Positions 6,922 through 15,488 of a DNA stretch of 64,000 nt are shown here, in pieces. Positions within the stretch are counted from its first letter, which is position 1. Every line of letters starts with the position of its first letter. The stretch spans positions 8,618,001 to 8,682,000 of the forward strand of contig NZ_CP063808.1 of NCBI RefSeq assembly GCF_018128905.1. Reading direction: 5' to 3'. The DNA comes from Streptomyces sp. A2-16. GTDB taxonomy: Bacteria; Actinomycetota; Actinomycetes; Streptomycetales; Streptomycetaceae. Both the position numbers and the translations under genes were made by a program. The notes below the pieces were generated by a model. That model did not search any database and was not told the DNA's origin. It was given only the letters and a program-made list of their open reading frames with translations.

Positions 6922-8934
6922 ATGACGTCGACGCCGACGGGCGCCCGGCAGAACTTCGACCCGTCCGACACCACACAGCTCAGGCTGCCTTCGCATCGGA
7001 CCGGCACACTGCGCCGGATAAAGAAAACCCTTCCGAAGTACGACTACGAGCACTACAGCAGACTCGCCGGTCCCCTCACGCAGCCCGACCCGGGCAAGCC
7101 CTACAAGGTGCAGTACCGCTCGCTGATCTCGCAGGAGCCGCACCGCATCCGGGTCGCCCTGATGCTCGCCGCGGCCCCGCTGCTCTCGCTGGTCCTGCTG
7201 GCCTGGCTGCTCCAGCCGGAGCACTGGACCGAGCGCGACTACCCGGCCTTCTCGTGGCTGCCGGCCCTGGACATCGTCATGCTCGTCTCGATCGGCCTGA
7301 TCGAGTTCTTCCGCTGCATGAACGTGCTGTCCAACGCGCACGCCACCCTGGTCGCCCGGGACCCGGTCCCGGTGGTCCCCGAGACCGGCACCAGAGTCGC
7401 CTTCCTCACCTCCTTCGTGCCCGGCAAGGAGCCGCTGGAGATGGTGACCAAGACCCTGGAAGCCGCGGTCAGGATCCGGCACCGCGGCCTCATGCACGTC
7501 TGGCTCCTGGACGAGGGCGACGACCCGGCGGTCAAGGAGGTGTGCGCCCGGCTCGGCGTGCACCACTTCTCCCGCAAGGGCGTCGAGAAGTGGAACCAGC
7601 CCAAGGGCCCGCACCGCGCCAAGACCAAGCACGGCAACTACAACGCCTGGCTGGACGCGCACGGCGACCAGTACGACTTCTTCGCCTCGGTGGACACCGA
7701 CCACGTGCCGCTGCCCAACTACCTGGAGCGGATGCTCGGCTTCTTCCGCGACCCGGACATCGGCTTCGTGATCGGCCCGCAGGTCTACGGCAACTACGAC
7801 AACTTCGTCACCAAGGCCGCCGAGTCCCAGCAGTTCCTCTTCCACGCGCTGATCCAGCGCGCCGGCAACAAGTACGGCGCCCCGATGTTCGTGGGCACCT
7901 CCAACGCCGTACGGATCAGCGCGCTGAAGCAGATCGGCGGCCTGTACGACTCGATCACCGAGGACATGGCGACCGGGTTCGAGATCCACCGCCACAAGAA
8001 TCCGGCCACCGGCAGGAAGTGGCGCTCGGTCTACACCCCGGACGTGCTCGCGGTCGGTGAGGGACCGAGCGCCTGGACGGACTTCTTCACCCAGCAGATG
8101 CGCTGGTCGCGAGGGACGTACGAGACGATCCTCAAGCAGTACTGGAAGGGCTGGTACTCGCTGCCGCCGAGCAAGCTCTTCAACTACACGATGATGATCA
8201 TCTTCTACCCGATGTCCGCCCTCAACTGGATCCTCGCGGCCCTGAGTTGCGCGCTGTTCCTGGGCCTGGGCGCCTCGGGTGTGAACATCGACCCCACCGT
8301 GTGGCTGATGCTCTACGGCAACGCCTCCGCGCTCCAGATCGGCCTGTACATCTGGAACCGCCGGCACAACGTCTCCCCGCACGAGCCCGAGGGCTCCGGC
8401 GGTGTCGCGGGCATGGTGATGTCGGCCCTGTCCGCCCCGCTCTACGCGAAGGCGCTCGTCGACTCGCTGCTGCGGCGCAAGAGCAAGTTCGTGGTCACGC
8501 CCAAGGGCGACTCGGCCAGCCCCGACCGGTGGTTCGCGACCTTCCGCTACCACTGGTACTTCATCCTGATCTTCGGTGGCTCGATCGGCGCGGGCATCGC
8601 CCTCGGGCACTCGCACCCCGCGATGATCATCTGGGCGACCTTCGCCATGCTGATCACCGCGACACCGATCTTCACCTGGCGGCACATGCTGCGGCAGGCG
8701 AAGAAGCGGCCGGCCGCGACCGCCGAGGAGCCCCAGGGGCCCGTGGTGCCGGCGCAGGTTCCGGCTCAGGTCGCGGCGCAGTACCAGCCGCAGCCGCTGC
8801 CGACCCAGCACGCGCCGGCCCACAAGCCGACCTGGGCTGCCGCGTCGGCCCCGGGCAGCGCGGGCGGGGGCGACGGGGGCAACGACCAGACCATGCAGAT
8901 CGCCCTTGGTGGACTTGGGGGACGTAAGGAATGA
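6922..8934 (+). CDS. cslA: Cellulose synthase-like glycosyltransferase CslA
   Basis: A 670-residue processive GT2 enzyme in the membrane that makes a beta-glycan at hyphal tips. The N-terminus has two membrane helices (about residues 75-95 and 107-128). The catalytic signature is complete: LLDEGDD, VDTDHVP, the TED of SITEDMATG and QQMRWSRG. About five further membrane helices follow, then a disordered Gln/Pro/Ala tail. Its stop codon overlaps the glxA start (ATGA), so the two are translationally coupled, as in S. coelicolor and lividans, where they act together in tip growth and morphology. Confidence 0.95.
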   Translation: MTSTPTGARQNFDPSDTTQLRLPSHRTGTLRRIKKTLPKYDYEHYSRLAGPLTQPDPGKPYKVQYRSLISQEPHRIRVALMLAAAPLLSLVLLAWLLQPEHWTERDYPAFSWLPALDIVMLVSIGLIEFFRCMNVLSNAHATLVARDPVPVVPETGTRVAFLTSFVPGKEPLEMVTKTLEAAVRIRHRGLMHVWLLDEGDDPAVKEVCARLGVHHFSRKGVEKWNQPKGPHRAKTKHGNYNAWLDAHGDQYDFFASVDTDHVPLPNYLERMLGFFRDPDIGFVIGPQVYGNYDNFVTKAAESQQFLFHALIQRAGNKYGAPMFVGTSNAVRISALKQIGGLYDSITEDMATGFEIHRHKNPATGRKWRSVYTPDVLAVGEGPSAWTDFFTQQMRWSRGTYETILKQYWKGWYSLPPSKLFNYTMMIIFYPMSALNWILAALSCALFLGLGASGVNIDPTVWLMLYGNASALQIGLYIWNRRHNVSPHEPEGSGGVAGMVMSALSAPLYAKALVDSLLRRKSKFVVTPKGDSASPDRWFATFRYHWYFILIFGGSIGAGIALGHSHPAMIIWATFAMLITATPIFTWRHMLRQAKKRPAATAEEPQGPVVPAQVPAQVAAQYQPQPLPTQHAPAHKPTWAAASAPGSAGGGDGGNDQTMQIALGGLGGRKE

Positions 8935-10868
8935 ACGACCGTGCAGGCCGCCGCCGCGCCCGTCGACTCGCGATCGGTACGGCGGTGGTGCTCGCGCTGG
9001 CCGGGATGAACGGCCCGTGGCTGTACCGCTTCGGGACGGCGAAATACCACCAGTACCAGATCAACAAGCCCGAGTACAAAGCCGAGAACGGCAAGTGGGA
9101 GATCGTCGACTTCCCCGAGAAGTACCGGCAGAACACCATCCACGCGGCGCTGCTGCGCACGGGGAAGGTGCTGCTGGTGGCGGGCTCGGGCAACAACCAG
9201 GACAACTTCGACGCGAAGAAGTTCGACACCCGGATCTGGGACCCGGTCAAGGGCACGATCAAGAAGGTGCCGACCCCGAGCGACCTGTTCTGCACCGGGC
9301 ACACCCAGCTCGCGAACGGCAATCTGCTGATCGCGGGTGGCACCAAGCGGTACGAGAAGCTCAAGGGTGACGTCACCAAGGCCGGTGGCCTGATGATCGT
9401 CCACAACGAGAACCCGGACGAGCCGATCACCCTGCCGGCGGGCACCAAGTTCACCGGCAAGGAGAACGGCCGGACCTTCGTGTCCAAGGACCCGGTGGTC
9501 GTGGAGCGGGCCACGAAGGTCTTCGACAAGGCGACCGGCAAGTTCCTGCGCAACGACCCCGGGCTCGGGCGCATCTACGTGGAGGCGCAGAAGAGCGGCG
9601 CCAAGTACGAGACGGGTACGCAGGACAACTACCGGATCCAGGGTCTGACCGGGGCGGACGCGCGCAACACGTACGGCATCGCGCAGAAGCTCGCGCTCGA
9701 CAAGAAGGACTTCCAGGGGATCCGGGACGCCTTCGAGTTCGATCCGGTCGCCGAGAAGTACATCAAGGTCGACCCGATGAAGGAGGCCCGCTGGTATCCG
9801 ACGCTCACGACCCTGAGCGACGGGAAGATCCTCAGCGTCTCCGGGCTCGACGACATCGGTCAGCTGGTGCCGGGCAAGAACGAGGTCTTCGACCCGAAGA
9901 CCAAGAAGTGGACGTACACGTCGAAGATCCGCCAGTTCCCGACCTACCCCGCGCTGTTCCTCATGCAGAACGGCAAGATCTTCTACTCGGGGTCGAACGC
10001 GGGGTACGGGCCGGACAACGTGGGGCGCGTACCGGGCGTCTGGGACGTGGCCAGCAACAAGTTCACCAAGATCCCGGGGCTCAGCGACGCGAACGAGATG
10101 GAGACCTCCGGGACCGTGCTGCTGCCTCCGGCGCAGGACGAGAAGTTCATGGTGATCGGAGGCGGCGGGGTCGGCGAGTCCAAGCTGTCCAGCAACCGCA
10201 CCCGGATCGTGGACATGAAGGCGGACAACCCGAAGTTCGTGGACGGGCCGACGCTGGAGAAGGGGACCCGGTATCCGCAGGCGTCGATCCTTCCCGACGA
10301 CTCGGTGCTGGTCTCCGGGGGGTCGGAGGACTATCGCGGGCGCGGTGACTCCAACATCCTGCAGGCCCGGCTGTACCACCCGGACACCAACACGTTCGAG
10401 TCGGTGGCCGATCCGCTGGTGGGGCGCAACTACCACTCCGGGTCACTGCTGCTGCCGGACGGGCGGGTGATGTTCTTCGGGTCGGACTCCTTGTACGGGG
10501 ACAAGGCGAACACCAAGCCGGGGGTCTTCGAGCAGCGGATCGAGATCTACACGCCGCCGTATCTGTACCGGGACTCGCGTCCTTCGCTGTCCGGGGGGCC
10601 GCAGACGATCGCTCGGGGTGCCTCCGGGACGTTCACCTCTCCGCAGGCTTCCGTGATCAAGAAGGTGCGGTTGATCCGGCCCAGTGCGTCGACGCATGTG
10701 ACCGACGTGGATCAGCGGTCCATCGAGCTGAAGTTCACGGTCTCCGGTGACAAGGTGAAGGTGACGGTGCCGGAGAACAAGAATCTGGTGCAGTCGGGGT
10801 GGTACATGCTGTTCGTCGACGACGACCAGGGGACGCCGTCGAAGGCACAGTGGGTTCGAGTGCCGTAG
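8931..10868 (+). CDS. glxA: Copper radical oxidase GlxA
   Basis: A 645-residue galactose-oxidase-like mononuclear copper enzyme. One N-terminal membrane anchor (LAIGTAVVLALAGMNGPWLY) holds a seven-bladed kelch-type beta propeller outside the cell, followed by a C-terminal Ig-like domain (RPSLSGGPQT to the end). DLFCTGHTQL supplies the cysteine of the Tyr-Cys cofactor, and GRNYHSGSLLLPDGRV supplies a conserved Tyr-His copper site segment. It oxidises sugar chain ends made by CslA and is needed for the apical glycan in S. lividans. The start overlaps the cslA stop by four bases. Confidence 0.95.
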   Translation: MNDRAGRRRARRLAIGTAVVLALAGMNGPWLYRFGTAKYHQYQINKPEYKAENGKWEIVDFPEKYRQNTIHAALLRTGKVLLVAGSGNNQDNFDAKKFDTRIWDPVKGTIKKVPTPSDLFCTGHTQLANGNLLIAGGTKRYEKLKGDVTKAGGLMIVHNENPDEPITLPAGTKFTGKENGRTFVSKDPVVVERATKVFDKATGKFLRNDPGLGRIYVEAQKSGAKYETGTQDNYRIQGLTGADARNTYGIAQKLALDKKDFQGIRDAFEFDPVAEKYIKVDPMKEARWYPTLTTLSDGKILSVSGLDDIGQLVPGKNEVFDPKTKKWTYTSKIRQFPTYPALFLMQNGKIFYSGSNAGYGPDNVGRVPGVWDVASNKFTKIPGLSDANEMETSGTVLLPPAQDEKFMVIGGGGVGESKLSSNRTRIVDMKADNPKFVDGPTLEKGTRYPQASILPDDSVLVSGGSEDYRGRGDSNILQARLYHPDTNTFESVADPLVGRNYHSGSLLLPDGRVMFFGSDSLYGDKANTKPGVFEQRIEIYTPPYLYRDSRPSLSGGPQTIARGASGTFTSPQASVIKKVRLIRPSASTHVTDVDQRSIELKFTVSGDKVKVTVPENKNLVQSGWYMLFVDDDQGTPSKAQWVRVP

Positions 10869-10875
10869 GACCAAG

Positions 10876-10912
10876 AACGCTCCCGCACCCTGATCTCGGG
10901 TGCGGGAGCGTT
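10876..10912. terminator. Bidirectional terminator between glxA and cslZ
   Basis: AACGCTCCCGCACCC and GGGTGCGGGAGCGTT form a perfect 15-bp stem around a 7-base loop, seven bases after the glxA stop. The gene beyond it (cslZ) runs the other way. Confidence 0.85.
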
Positions 10913-10940
10913 GTGGTTGGCCGCGCGGTTCCCCGCGCCC

Positions 10941-11981
10941 CTAGGGTGTTGAAGCCTGCGCCAGCTTCAATGCGTACGTCGGCCACCACTCGCCCGCCTT
11001 CGGGCCGCCCTTGCACTCGCCGTCCGACTCTCCGGGGCGCTTGACCCAGAGGTAGGCGTCCACCAGCGGGTCGGCCGTCTTTATGGTCGGCGTCTCCCCC
11101 AGCGCCCTGCCCGGCGGGTTGCACCAGCGTTCGTTCTCGTCGCCGCCCTTGTACGGGCCGTTGCCGTTGCGGCTGGTGTCGATGACGAAGTGCTTGTTGC
11201 CCACCTTGGCGGAGAGCTGCTTGCCGTAGGCGATGGAGTCCTCGGTGGAGTAGAAGTTGGAGACGTTCACCGAGAAGCCGTCGGCCTTGGCGATTCCGGC
11301 CCACTTGAGGGGCTCGAAGATCTGGTCGGGGTGGCCCCAGCCCGCGTTGCCCGCGTCCAGGTACACCTTCGTGTTCTTCAGGGACTTGAGCTTGTCGATG
11401 GCGCCGGTGAGCAGGTCGTAGCGCTCCTCGTGGAACTCGTCCTTGGTGCAGCCGTCGACCAGGTGCAGAACCGCGTCCGGTTCGAGGATCACCGTCGCCG
11501 AGCGGTCGCCGATGCCCGCCGCCACCCCGTCGATCCAGGTCCGGTAGGCGTTGCCGTCGGCGGCGCCGCCCTGGGAGTACTGGCCGCAGTCGCGGTGCGG
11601 GATGTTGTAGAGGACCAGCAGGGCCGTACGGCCGGCCTTGTCCGCGGCCTCGGTGAAGCCGCGTGCCTCCGGCTCGGGGCTCTCCGGGCCGATCCACTCG
11701 CCGGTCGGCTGCTGGGCGATCTTGCGGATCTGTTCGGCCTCGTCGTCCTTGCCGCTCTTCGCGTAGGCCGCGACCTGCTTGGCCGCGTTGCCGTCCGGGT
11801 TGACCCAGAACGGGTCGGCCTCCTTGGGCTGCTGGGTGATCCCGGCACTCGCCTTGTCGCCCTCCCCCTCTTCGTTCCCGTCTCCCGAGGACGAACACGC
11901 GGCGAGCAGCAGTGCCGCCCCCAGCACCGCCGCACCGAACCGCGCGCGGGCCGCCCTCCTGGCCCCCCTGCTGACGTACAT
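10941..11981 (-). CDS. cslZ: GH6 endoglucanase, lipoprotein
   Basis: A 346-residue glycoside hydrolase family 6 protein that cuts beta-1,4-glucan. A lipoprotein signal (ALLLAACSSS) anchors it to the outer face of the membrane. GH6 landmarks are LVLYNIPHRDCGQYS, ILEPDAVLHL (catalytic Asp), VYLDAGNAGW, NVSNFYS and VIDTSRNGNGP. The ATG at 11981 is preceded by AGGGGGGA, and the longer frame to 12299 is not used. It is convergent with cslA-glxA and completes the csl set. It probably trims or releases the CslA product. Confidence 0.9.
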   Translation of the reverse strand: MYVSRGARRAARARFGAAVLGAALLLAACSSSGDGNEEGEGDKASAGITQQPKEADPFWVNPDGNAAKQVAAYAKSGKDDEAEQIRKIAQQPTGEWIGPESPEPEARGFTEAADKAGRTALLVLYNIPHRDCGQYSQGGAADGNAYRTWIDGVAAGIGDRSATVILEPDAVLHLVDGCTKDEFHEERYDLLTGAIDKLKSLKNTKVYLDAGNAGWGHPDQIFEPLKWAGIAKADGFSVNVSNFYSTEDSIAYGKQLSAKVGNKHFVIDTSRNGNGPYKGGDENERWCNPPGRALGETPTIKTADPLVDAYLWVKRPGESDGECKGGPKAGEWWPTYALKLAQASTP

Positions 11982-12144
11982 CCAATTCCCCCCTGGGTGC
12001 ACCGTGGCAAGTCTCAATCGTGACACACCGGTCGCGCCGCCCACGAGGTCGCCCGAGCCTTGTCCAGGAGCTGTTACAGCCTCGACGGTCGGGGTAGGTG
12101 CGCGTCGTGAAGGGGCGCTCGTCGATGAAGGGGAGTGCTCAGCG

Positions 12145-12924
12145 ATGCGGTACGCCACCAGGGAGATCCGGCTGGCCTCGGCACTGGTGGAGGCGGCGGA
12201 CACCCTCTTCGAGGGTTTCGAGGCTACGCGGTACTTACAGACCGTGTCCGACCACTGTGTGGAACTGCTCGACGCCCTGGCGGCCGGGGTGATGCTCATC
12301 GACGGCGGCCGGTCGGTGTCGCTGGCCGCCAGCAGCCGGCACGAGCGGATGGCGCTGGACCTGCTGGAGGCACAGCACGGCGGCGGGCCCTGTCTGGACA
12401 GCTACGACTCGGGGGAGCCGGTACCGCCGGTCTCCATACGGGTCGCCCACGCGGACGCCCGCTGGCCCGACTTCACCGAGCGGGCCCTCCGGCACGACGT
12501 GGTGACGACGTTCGCGGTCCCGCTGCGCCGCCGCGAACACCTGCTGGGCGCCCTCAACGTGTTCGTGCCGACGCTGCCCGACCCCACCCCGGCCGACGAC
12601 GTCCCCTCCGAGCTCCAGGTCGCCCAGGCTCTCGCCGACGCCGCCGCCCTCGGTCTGCGGAACCGTCACGCCTATGCCCAGTACCGCACCCTGTCCGGCC
12701 AGTTGCAGGAAGCGCTGTCGAGCAGGGTCCGTATCGAACAGGCCAAGGGGATGCTCGCAGAGCGCTGGAGCGTTGCCGCCGACCGCGCGTTCATGGCGCT
12801 GCGGCAGTACGCGCGACGGCACCGGCTGCCCCTGGAGCGAGTGGCGAACGCGGTCATCGAGGGTGTCGCCGACGACGCCGAGCTGCGCCGGGAGATCGGC
12901 TCGAGCACTGACGATCCCCCGTAG
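12145..12924 (+). CDS. GAF and ANTAR domain protein
   Basis: A 259-residue cytoplasmic regulator. Residues 10-165 form a GAF sensor domain (VELLDALAAGVMLID, GPCLDSYDSGEPV, VVTTFAVPLRRREHLLGALNVF). Residues 185-245 form an ANTAR RNA-binding helical domain (SSRVRIEQAKGMLAERW, AFMALRQYARRH). ANTAR proteins act as antiterminators by binding paired hairpins in nascent RNA, usually as dimers. The ATG at 12145 follows a GGGGAG. No paired-hairpin target was noticed next to it. It is divergent from cslZ. Confidence 0.9.
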   Translation: MRYATREIRLASALVEAADTLFEGFEATRYLQTVSDHCVELLDALAAGVMLIDGGRSVSLAASSRHERMALDLLEAQHGGGPCLDSYDSGEPVPPVSIRVAHADARWPDFTERALRHDVVTTFAVPLRRREHLLGALNVFVPTLPDPTPADDVPSELQVAQALADAAALGLRNRHAYAQYRTLSGQLQEALSSRVRIEQAKGMLAERWSVAADRAFMALRQYARRHRLPLERVANAVIEGVADDAELRREIGSSTDDPP

Positions 12925-13238
12925 AACCCTGAACCACCAGCGCGTATGACGCAGAGCCACAGGGACGGGACTTGGCGTACATCAGCCTCTAGGCCCGGGC
13001 GCTCATCCGTTCTAGAGTCTTCTCATACGCATACGGCCCCAGCCCCTGGCCGCAGTCATCACCACCGAGCTTCCCAGACCTCCCGCGCCGTCGCCGGGTT
13101 ACTCCCGCAACCCGAGCGCGCGCGGTCGAGGACCAGCCCGGTCGGCGGCTTCGGGGGGAGCGGGTCGCCGACCGGGCCGGGTGCGGCCGCCCGAGGTCTC
13201 GGACATCCTGTGTCCCGAAGTCCCGAAGTCCCGAAGTG
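12925..13238. other. Intergenic stretch with an 8-bp microsatellite
   Basis: About 314 bases between convergent genes. No gene is seen. The last part carries three exact units of TCCCGAAG (13213-13236) ending two bases before the sortase stop codon. An imperfect TCTAGA-containing region lies near 13010. Confidence 0.5.
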
Positions 13239-13952
13239 CTAGAGGCCGGTGCCGGTGAGATACGCCGAGACGATCACGTTCGCCGTGTAGCTGCGGCTCG
13301 CCCGGTCGAAGGTGCCGCCGCAGGTGATCAGGCGCAGTTCGGCGCGGCCCGACTCGCGGGAGCCGTAGGCCTGGTGGGCGTCGAAGTCGTCGCGGGTGAG
13401 GACCCGCACGTCGTCGACGGTGAACTCGGCGACCCTGCCGTCGTCGCGGATCACCCGGACCGTCTCGCCCGGCTTCAGGGCGCTGATCTTGTAGAACACC
13501 GCGGGCCGGGTCTCGGTGTCGACGTGTCCCACCATCAGCGCGGTACCGGCGGCCCCGGGCTTGGCGCCGGCCGCGTACCAGCCGACGATGCCGGGCTGGT
13601 CGAAGGGCGGCGGGTCGAGGGCGCCCCGGGTGTCCAGGCCGCGGGCCACCACGGGCGCCTGGACCCCGAGCTCCGGGATGTCCAGGCGCTGCGGCAGCGC
13701 CCCCTTCAAGGGTCGTGCGGCGGGCGGCAGTTCGACGTTCTCGGGCGGGCGTCCGACCGCGGCCACGTCACCGGTGGTCGGCGCGGACCCGCCGTGCCGT
13801 ACGTCGGTCACCTCGCGCCCCCACAGCCACAGCCCGAGCAGCAGCATCGCCCAGGCCACGCCGGTGAGCAGCCGTCCGGTCCCGGACCCGCGCTCGTGCG
13901 GGGCGCGGTCGCCCTCCTGGTCGCTGAAGCGGTCGGAGAAACGGTCGGACAT
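13239..13952 (-). CDS. Class F sortase
   Basis: A 237-residue membrane transpeptidase. The order is a charged cytoplasmic N-terminus, a single membrane helix (TGVAWAMLLLGLWLWG), a linker, and the sortase barrel starting RLDIPELGVQAPV. The catalytic His is in MVGHVDTE, the Cys in LITCGGTFD and the Arg in the following DRASRSYTANV. Class F enzymes are the actinomycete type of uncertain housekeeping role. The partner gene starts upstream with six bases between them. No LPxTG protein is adjacent. Confidence 0.9.
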   Translation of the reverse strand: MSDRFSDRFSDQEGDRAPHERGSGTGRLLTGVAWAMLLLGLWLWGREVTDVRHGGSAPTTGDVAAVGRPPENVELPPAARPLKGALPQRLDIPELGVQAPVVARGLDTRGALDPPPFDQPGIVGWYAAGAKPGAAGTALMVGHVDTETRPAVFYKISALKPGETVRVIRDDGRVAEFTVDDVRVLTRDDFDAHQAYGSRESGRAELRLITCGGTFDRASRSYTANVIVSAYLTGTGL

Positions 13953-13958
13953 GGCCGG

Positions 13959-14492
13959 TCAGTCCGTCCCGCGGCTCCGGCGGCTGCGGCGCAGCACGAC
14001 GGCGACCGCCGCGACCCCGGCGAGCACCAGACCGGTCACCGCGTGCCCGGTGCCGGGTCCGGTGGCGTGGGGCTCCATGCCGGAGAGATGGGTGGCGGTC
14101 CAGCCGCCGCCCGCGTTCACCGGGGCGGCGGGGGTCGCGGGGGCGGTGGCGTGGTCGCCCTTCGCCGCTACGACCGTGATCCGGCCCTTCACCTGGAAGT
14201 CGGCACAGGTGATCTTGACGTCGTAGGAGCCGGGCTCGATCGAGGAGCGGACGCGGGTCTCGCCCGCGAGGCTGCCGCCGGACCCCGTCAGCCGGGCGTC
14301 CGCGACGAACGCGGCCGAGGCGGCGGTGGCCGTCTTCCCGGCGCAGCCGGTCACCCGCAGCGCGAGGTCGGCGCCGGCGGCGGGGGTCGAGGGGGTCACG
14401 GAGACGCTGCCGCCGTCCGCGGCCTGCGCGGCCGGGGCGAAGGCGGCGACAGCCAGGACCGCGGTACAGAGAGTGACGCGTGTGGAACCCAT
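13959..14492 (-). CDS. Secreted protein with C-terminal membrane tail, partner of class F sortase
   Basis: A 177-residue exported protein. The signal peptide (LCTAVLAVAAFAPAAQAA) is followed by an Ig-like beta domain (VSVTPSTPAAGADLALRVTG, with Cys at GCAGKT and TCADF), a Thr/Ala/Pro linker, and a C-terminal hydrophobic helix with a basic end (VLRRSRRSRG). This has the form of a sortase substrate, but no LPxTG or LAxTG precedes the helix and the nearest text is HATGPGTGHAVTG. GGAGG lies six bases before the ATG at 14492. The same GGAG is the right end of a 16-bp palindrome, which could mask the ribosome site. It shares a transcript with the sortase. Confidence 0.8.
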   Translation of the reverse strand: MGSTRVTLCTAVLAVAAFAPAAQAADGGSVSVTPSTPAAGADLALRVTGCAGKTATAASAAFVADARLTGSGGSLAGETRVRSSIEPGSYDVKITCADFQVKGRITVVAAKGDHATAPATPAAPVNAGGGWTATHLSGMEPHATGPGTGHAVTGLVLAGVAAVAVVLRRSRRSRGTD

Positions 14493-14499
14493 CGTGAAC

Positions 14500-14515
14500 C
14501 TCCAGATATCTGGAG
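14500..14515 (-). promoter_or_regulatory. 16-bp perfect palindrome overlapping a ribosome site
   Basis: CTCCAGATATCTGGAG is a perfect dyad, and the final GGAG belongs to the Shine-Dalgarno sequence of the secreted protein gene starting at 14492. It may be a protein operator or an RNA hairpin that limits translation. Nothing in the sequence decides between these. Confidence 0.55.
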
Positions 14516-14705
14516 AGTCCCCCGGTGGGTCGGGCCGTGCATCCCGGGACGGCCCGACGCTGCTCCACACGGGTGAGCCGTGCGGGCAGCGGGTCGTGCG
14601 CGGGTGACCGCGGGCTGAGACGGCGGAAGCAGGGGCGTTGCCGCCCTGGGGCGACTGCATAGCATGGTCGTCTCACACGTTCGTATGCACCAGGAGTCCG
14701 CACCC

Positions 14706-15485
14706 ATGACAGAGCGCAAGCCCATCGAATCGTGGCTCACCGACATGGACGGGGTGCTGATGCACGAGGGCATTCCCGTGCCGGGCGCGGACGCCTTCAT
14801 CAAGAAGCTGCGTGACTCGGGACGACCGTTCCTGGTGCTGACGAACAACTCGATCTACACGGCCCGTGACCTGCACGCCCGGCTGAACCGGATCGGCCTC
14901 GACGTGCCGGCGGAGAACATCTGGACCTCCGCCCTGGCCACCGCCAGCTTCCTGGACAACCAGCATCCCGGCGGGACCGCCTATGTGATCGGGGAGGCGG
15001 GGCTGACCACGGCCCTGCACGACACCGGGTACGTGCTGACCGACTCCGATCCCGACTTCGTGATCCTGGGTGAGACCCGGACGTACTCCTTCGAGGCCCT
15101 GACCAAGGCCATCCGGCTGATCAACAACGGTGCCCGCTTCATCGCCACCAACCCCGACAACACCGGCCCCTCCCCCGAGGGCGCGCTCCCGGCGACCGGT
15201 TCCGTGGCCGCGTTGATCACCAAGGCGACCGGCAAGGAGCCGTACTTCATCGGCAAGCCCAACCCGCTGATGATGCGGACCGCGCTGAACACCATCGGCG
15301 CGCACTCGGAGACCAGCGCCATGATCGGCGACCGGATGGACACGGACGTCCTGGCCGGTCTGGAGGCCGGGATGGAGACCTTCCTCGTGCTCACCGGGCT
15401 GACGACCAAGTCCGACATCGACCGCTACCCGTATCGGCCCACGAAGGTCGTGGACTCCATCGCCGACCTGGTCGACCGCGTCTGA
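14706..15485 (+). CDS. HAD-IIA (NagD-type) phosphatase
   Basis: A 259-residue cytoplasmic phosphatase. Motif I is WLTDMDGVLMHEG, motif II is VLTNNSIYT, the type IIA cap occupies roughly residues 80-190, motif III lysine is in FIGKPNPLMM, and motif IV is MIGDRMDTDV. NagD-like enzymes hydrolyse sugar phosphates or nucleotide monophosphates. The substrate here is unknown. The start ATG at 14706 (MTERKPIESW) is preferred. It stands alone, divergent from the sortase pair and ending three bases before a convergent gene. Confidence 0.88.
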   Translation: MTERKPIESWLTDMDGVLMHEGIPVPGADAFIKKLRDSGRPFLVLTNNSIYTARDLHARLNRIGLDVPAENIWTSALATASFLDNQHPGGTAYVIGEAGLTTALHDTGYVLTDSDPDFVILGETRTYSFEALTKAIRLINNGARFIATNPDNTGPSPEGALPATGSVAALITKATGKEPYFIGKPNPLMMRTALNTIGAHSETSAMIGDRMDTDVLAGLEAGMETFLVLTGLTTKSDIDRYPYRPTKVVDSIADLVDRV

Positions 15486-15488
15486 CCG

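Noticed and set aside
6790..8823. 677-residue frame opposite cslA
   Set aside because: Antisense to cslA, which has a full GT2 signature and neighbours in the right order.
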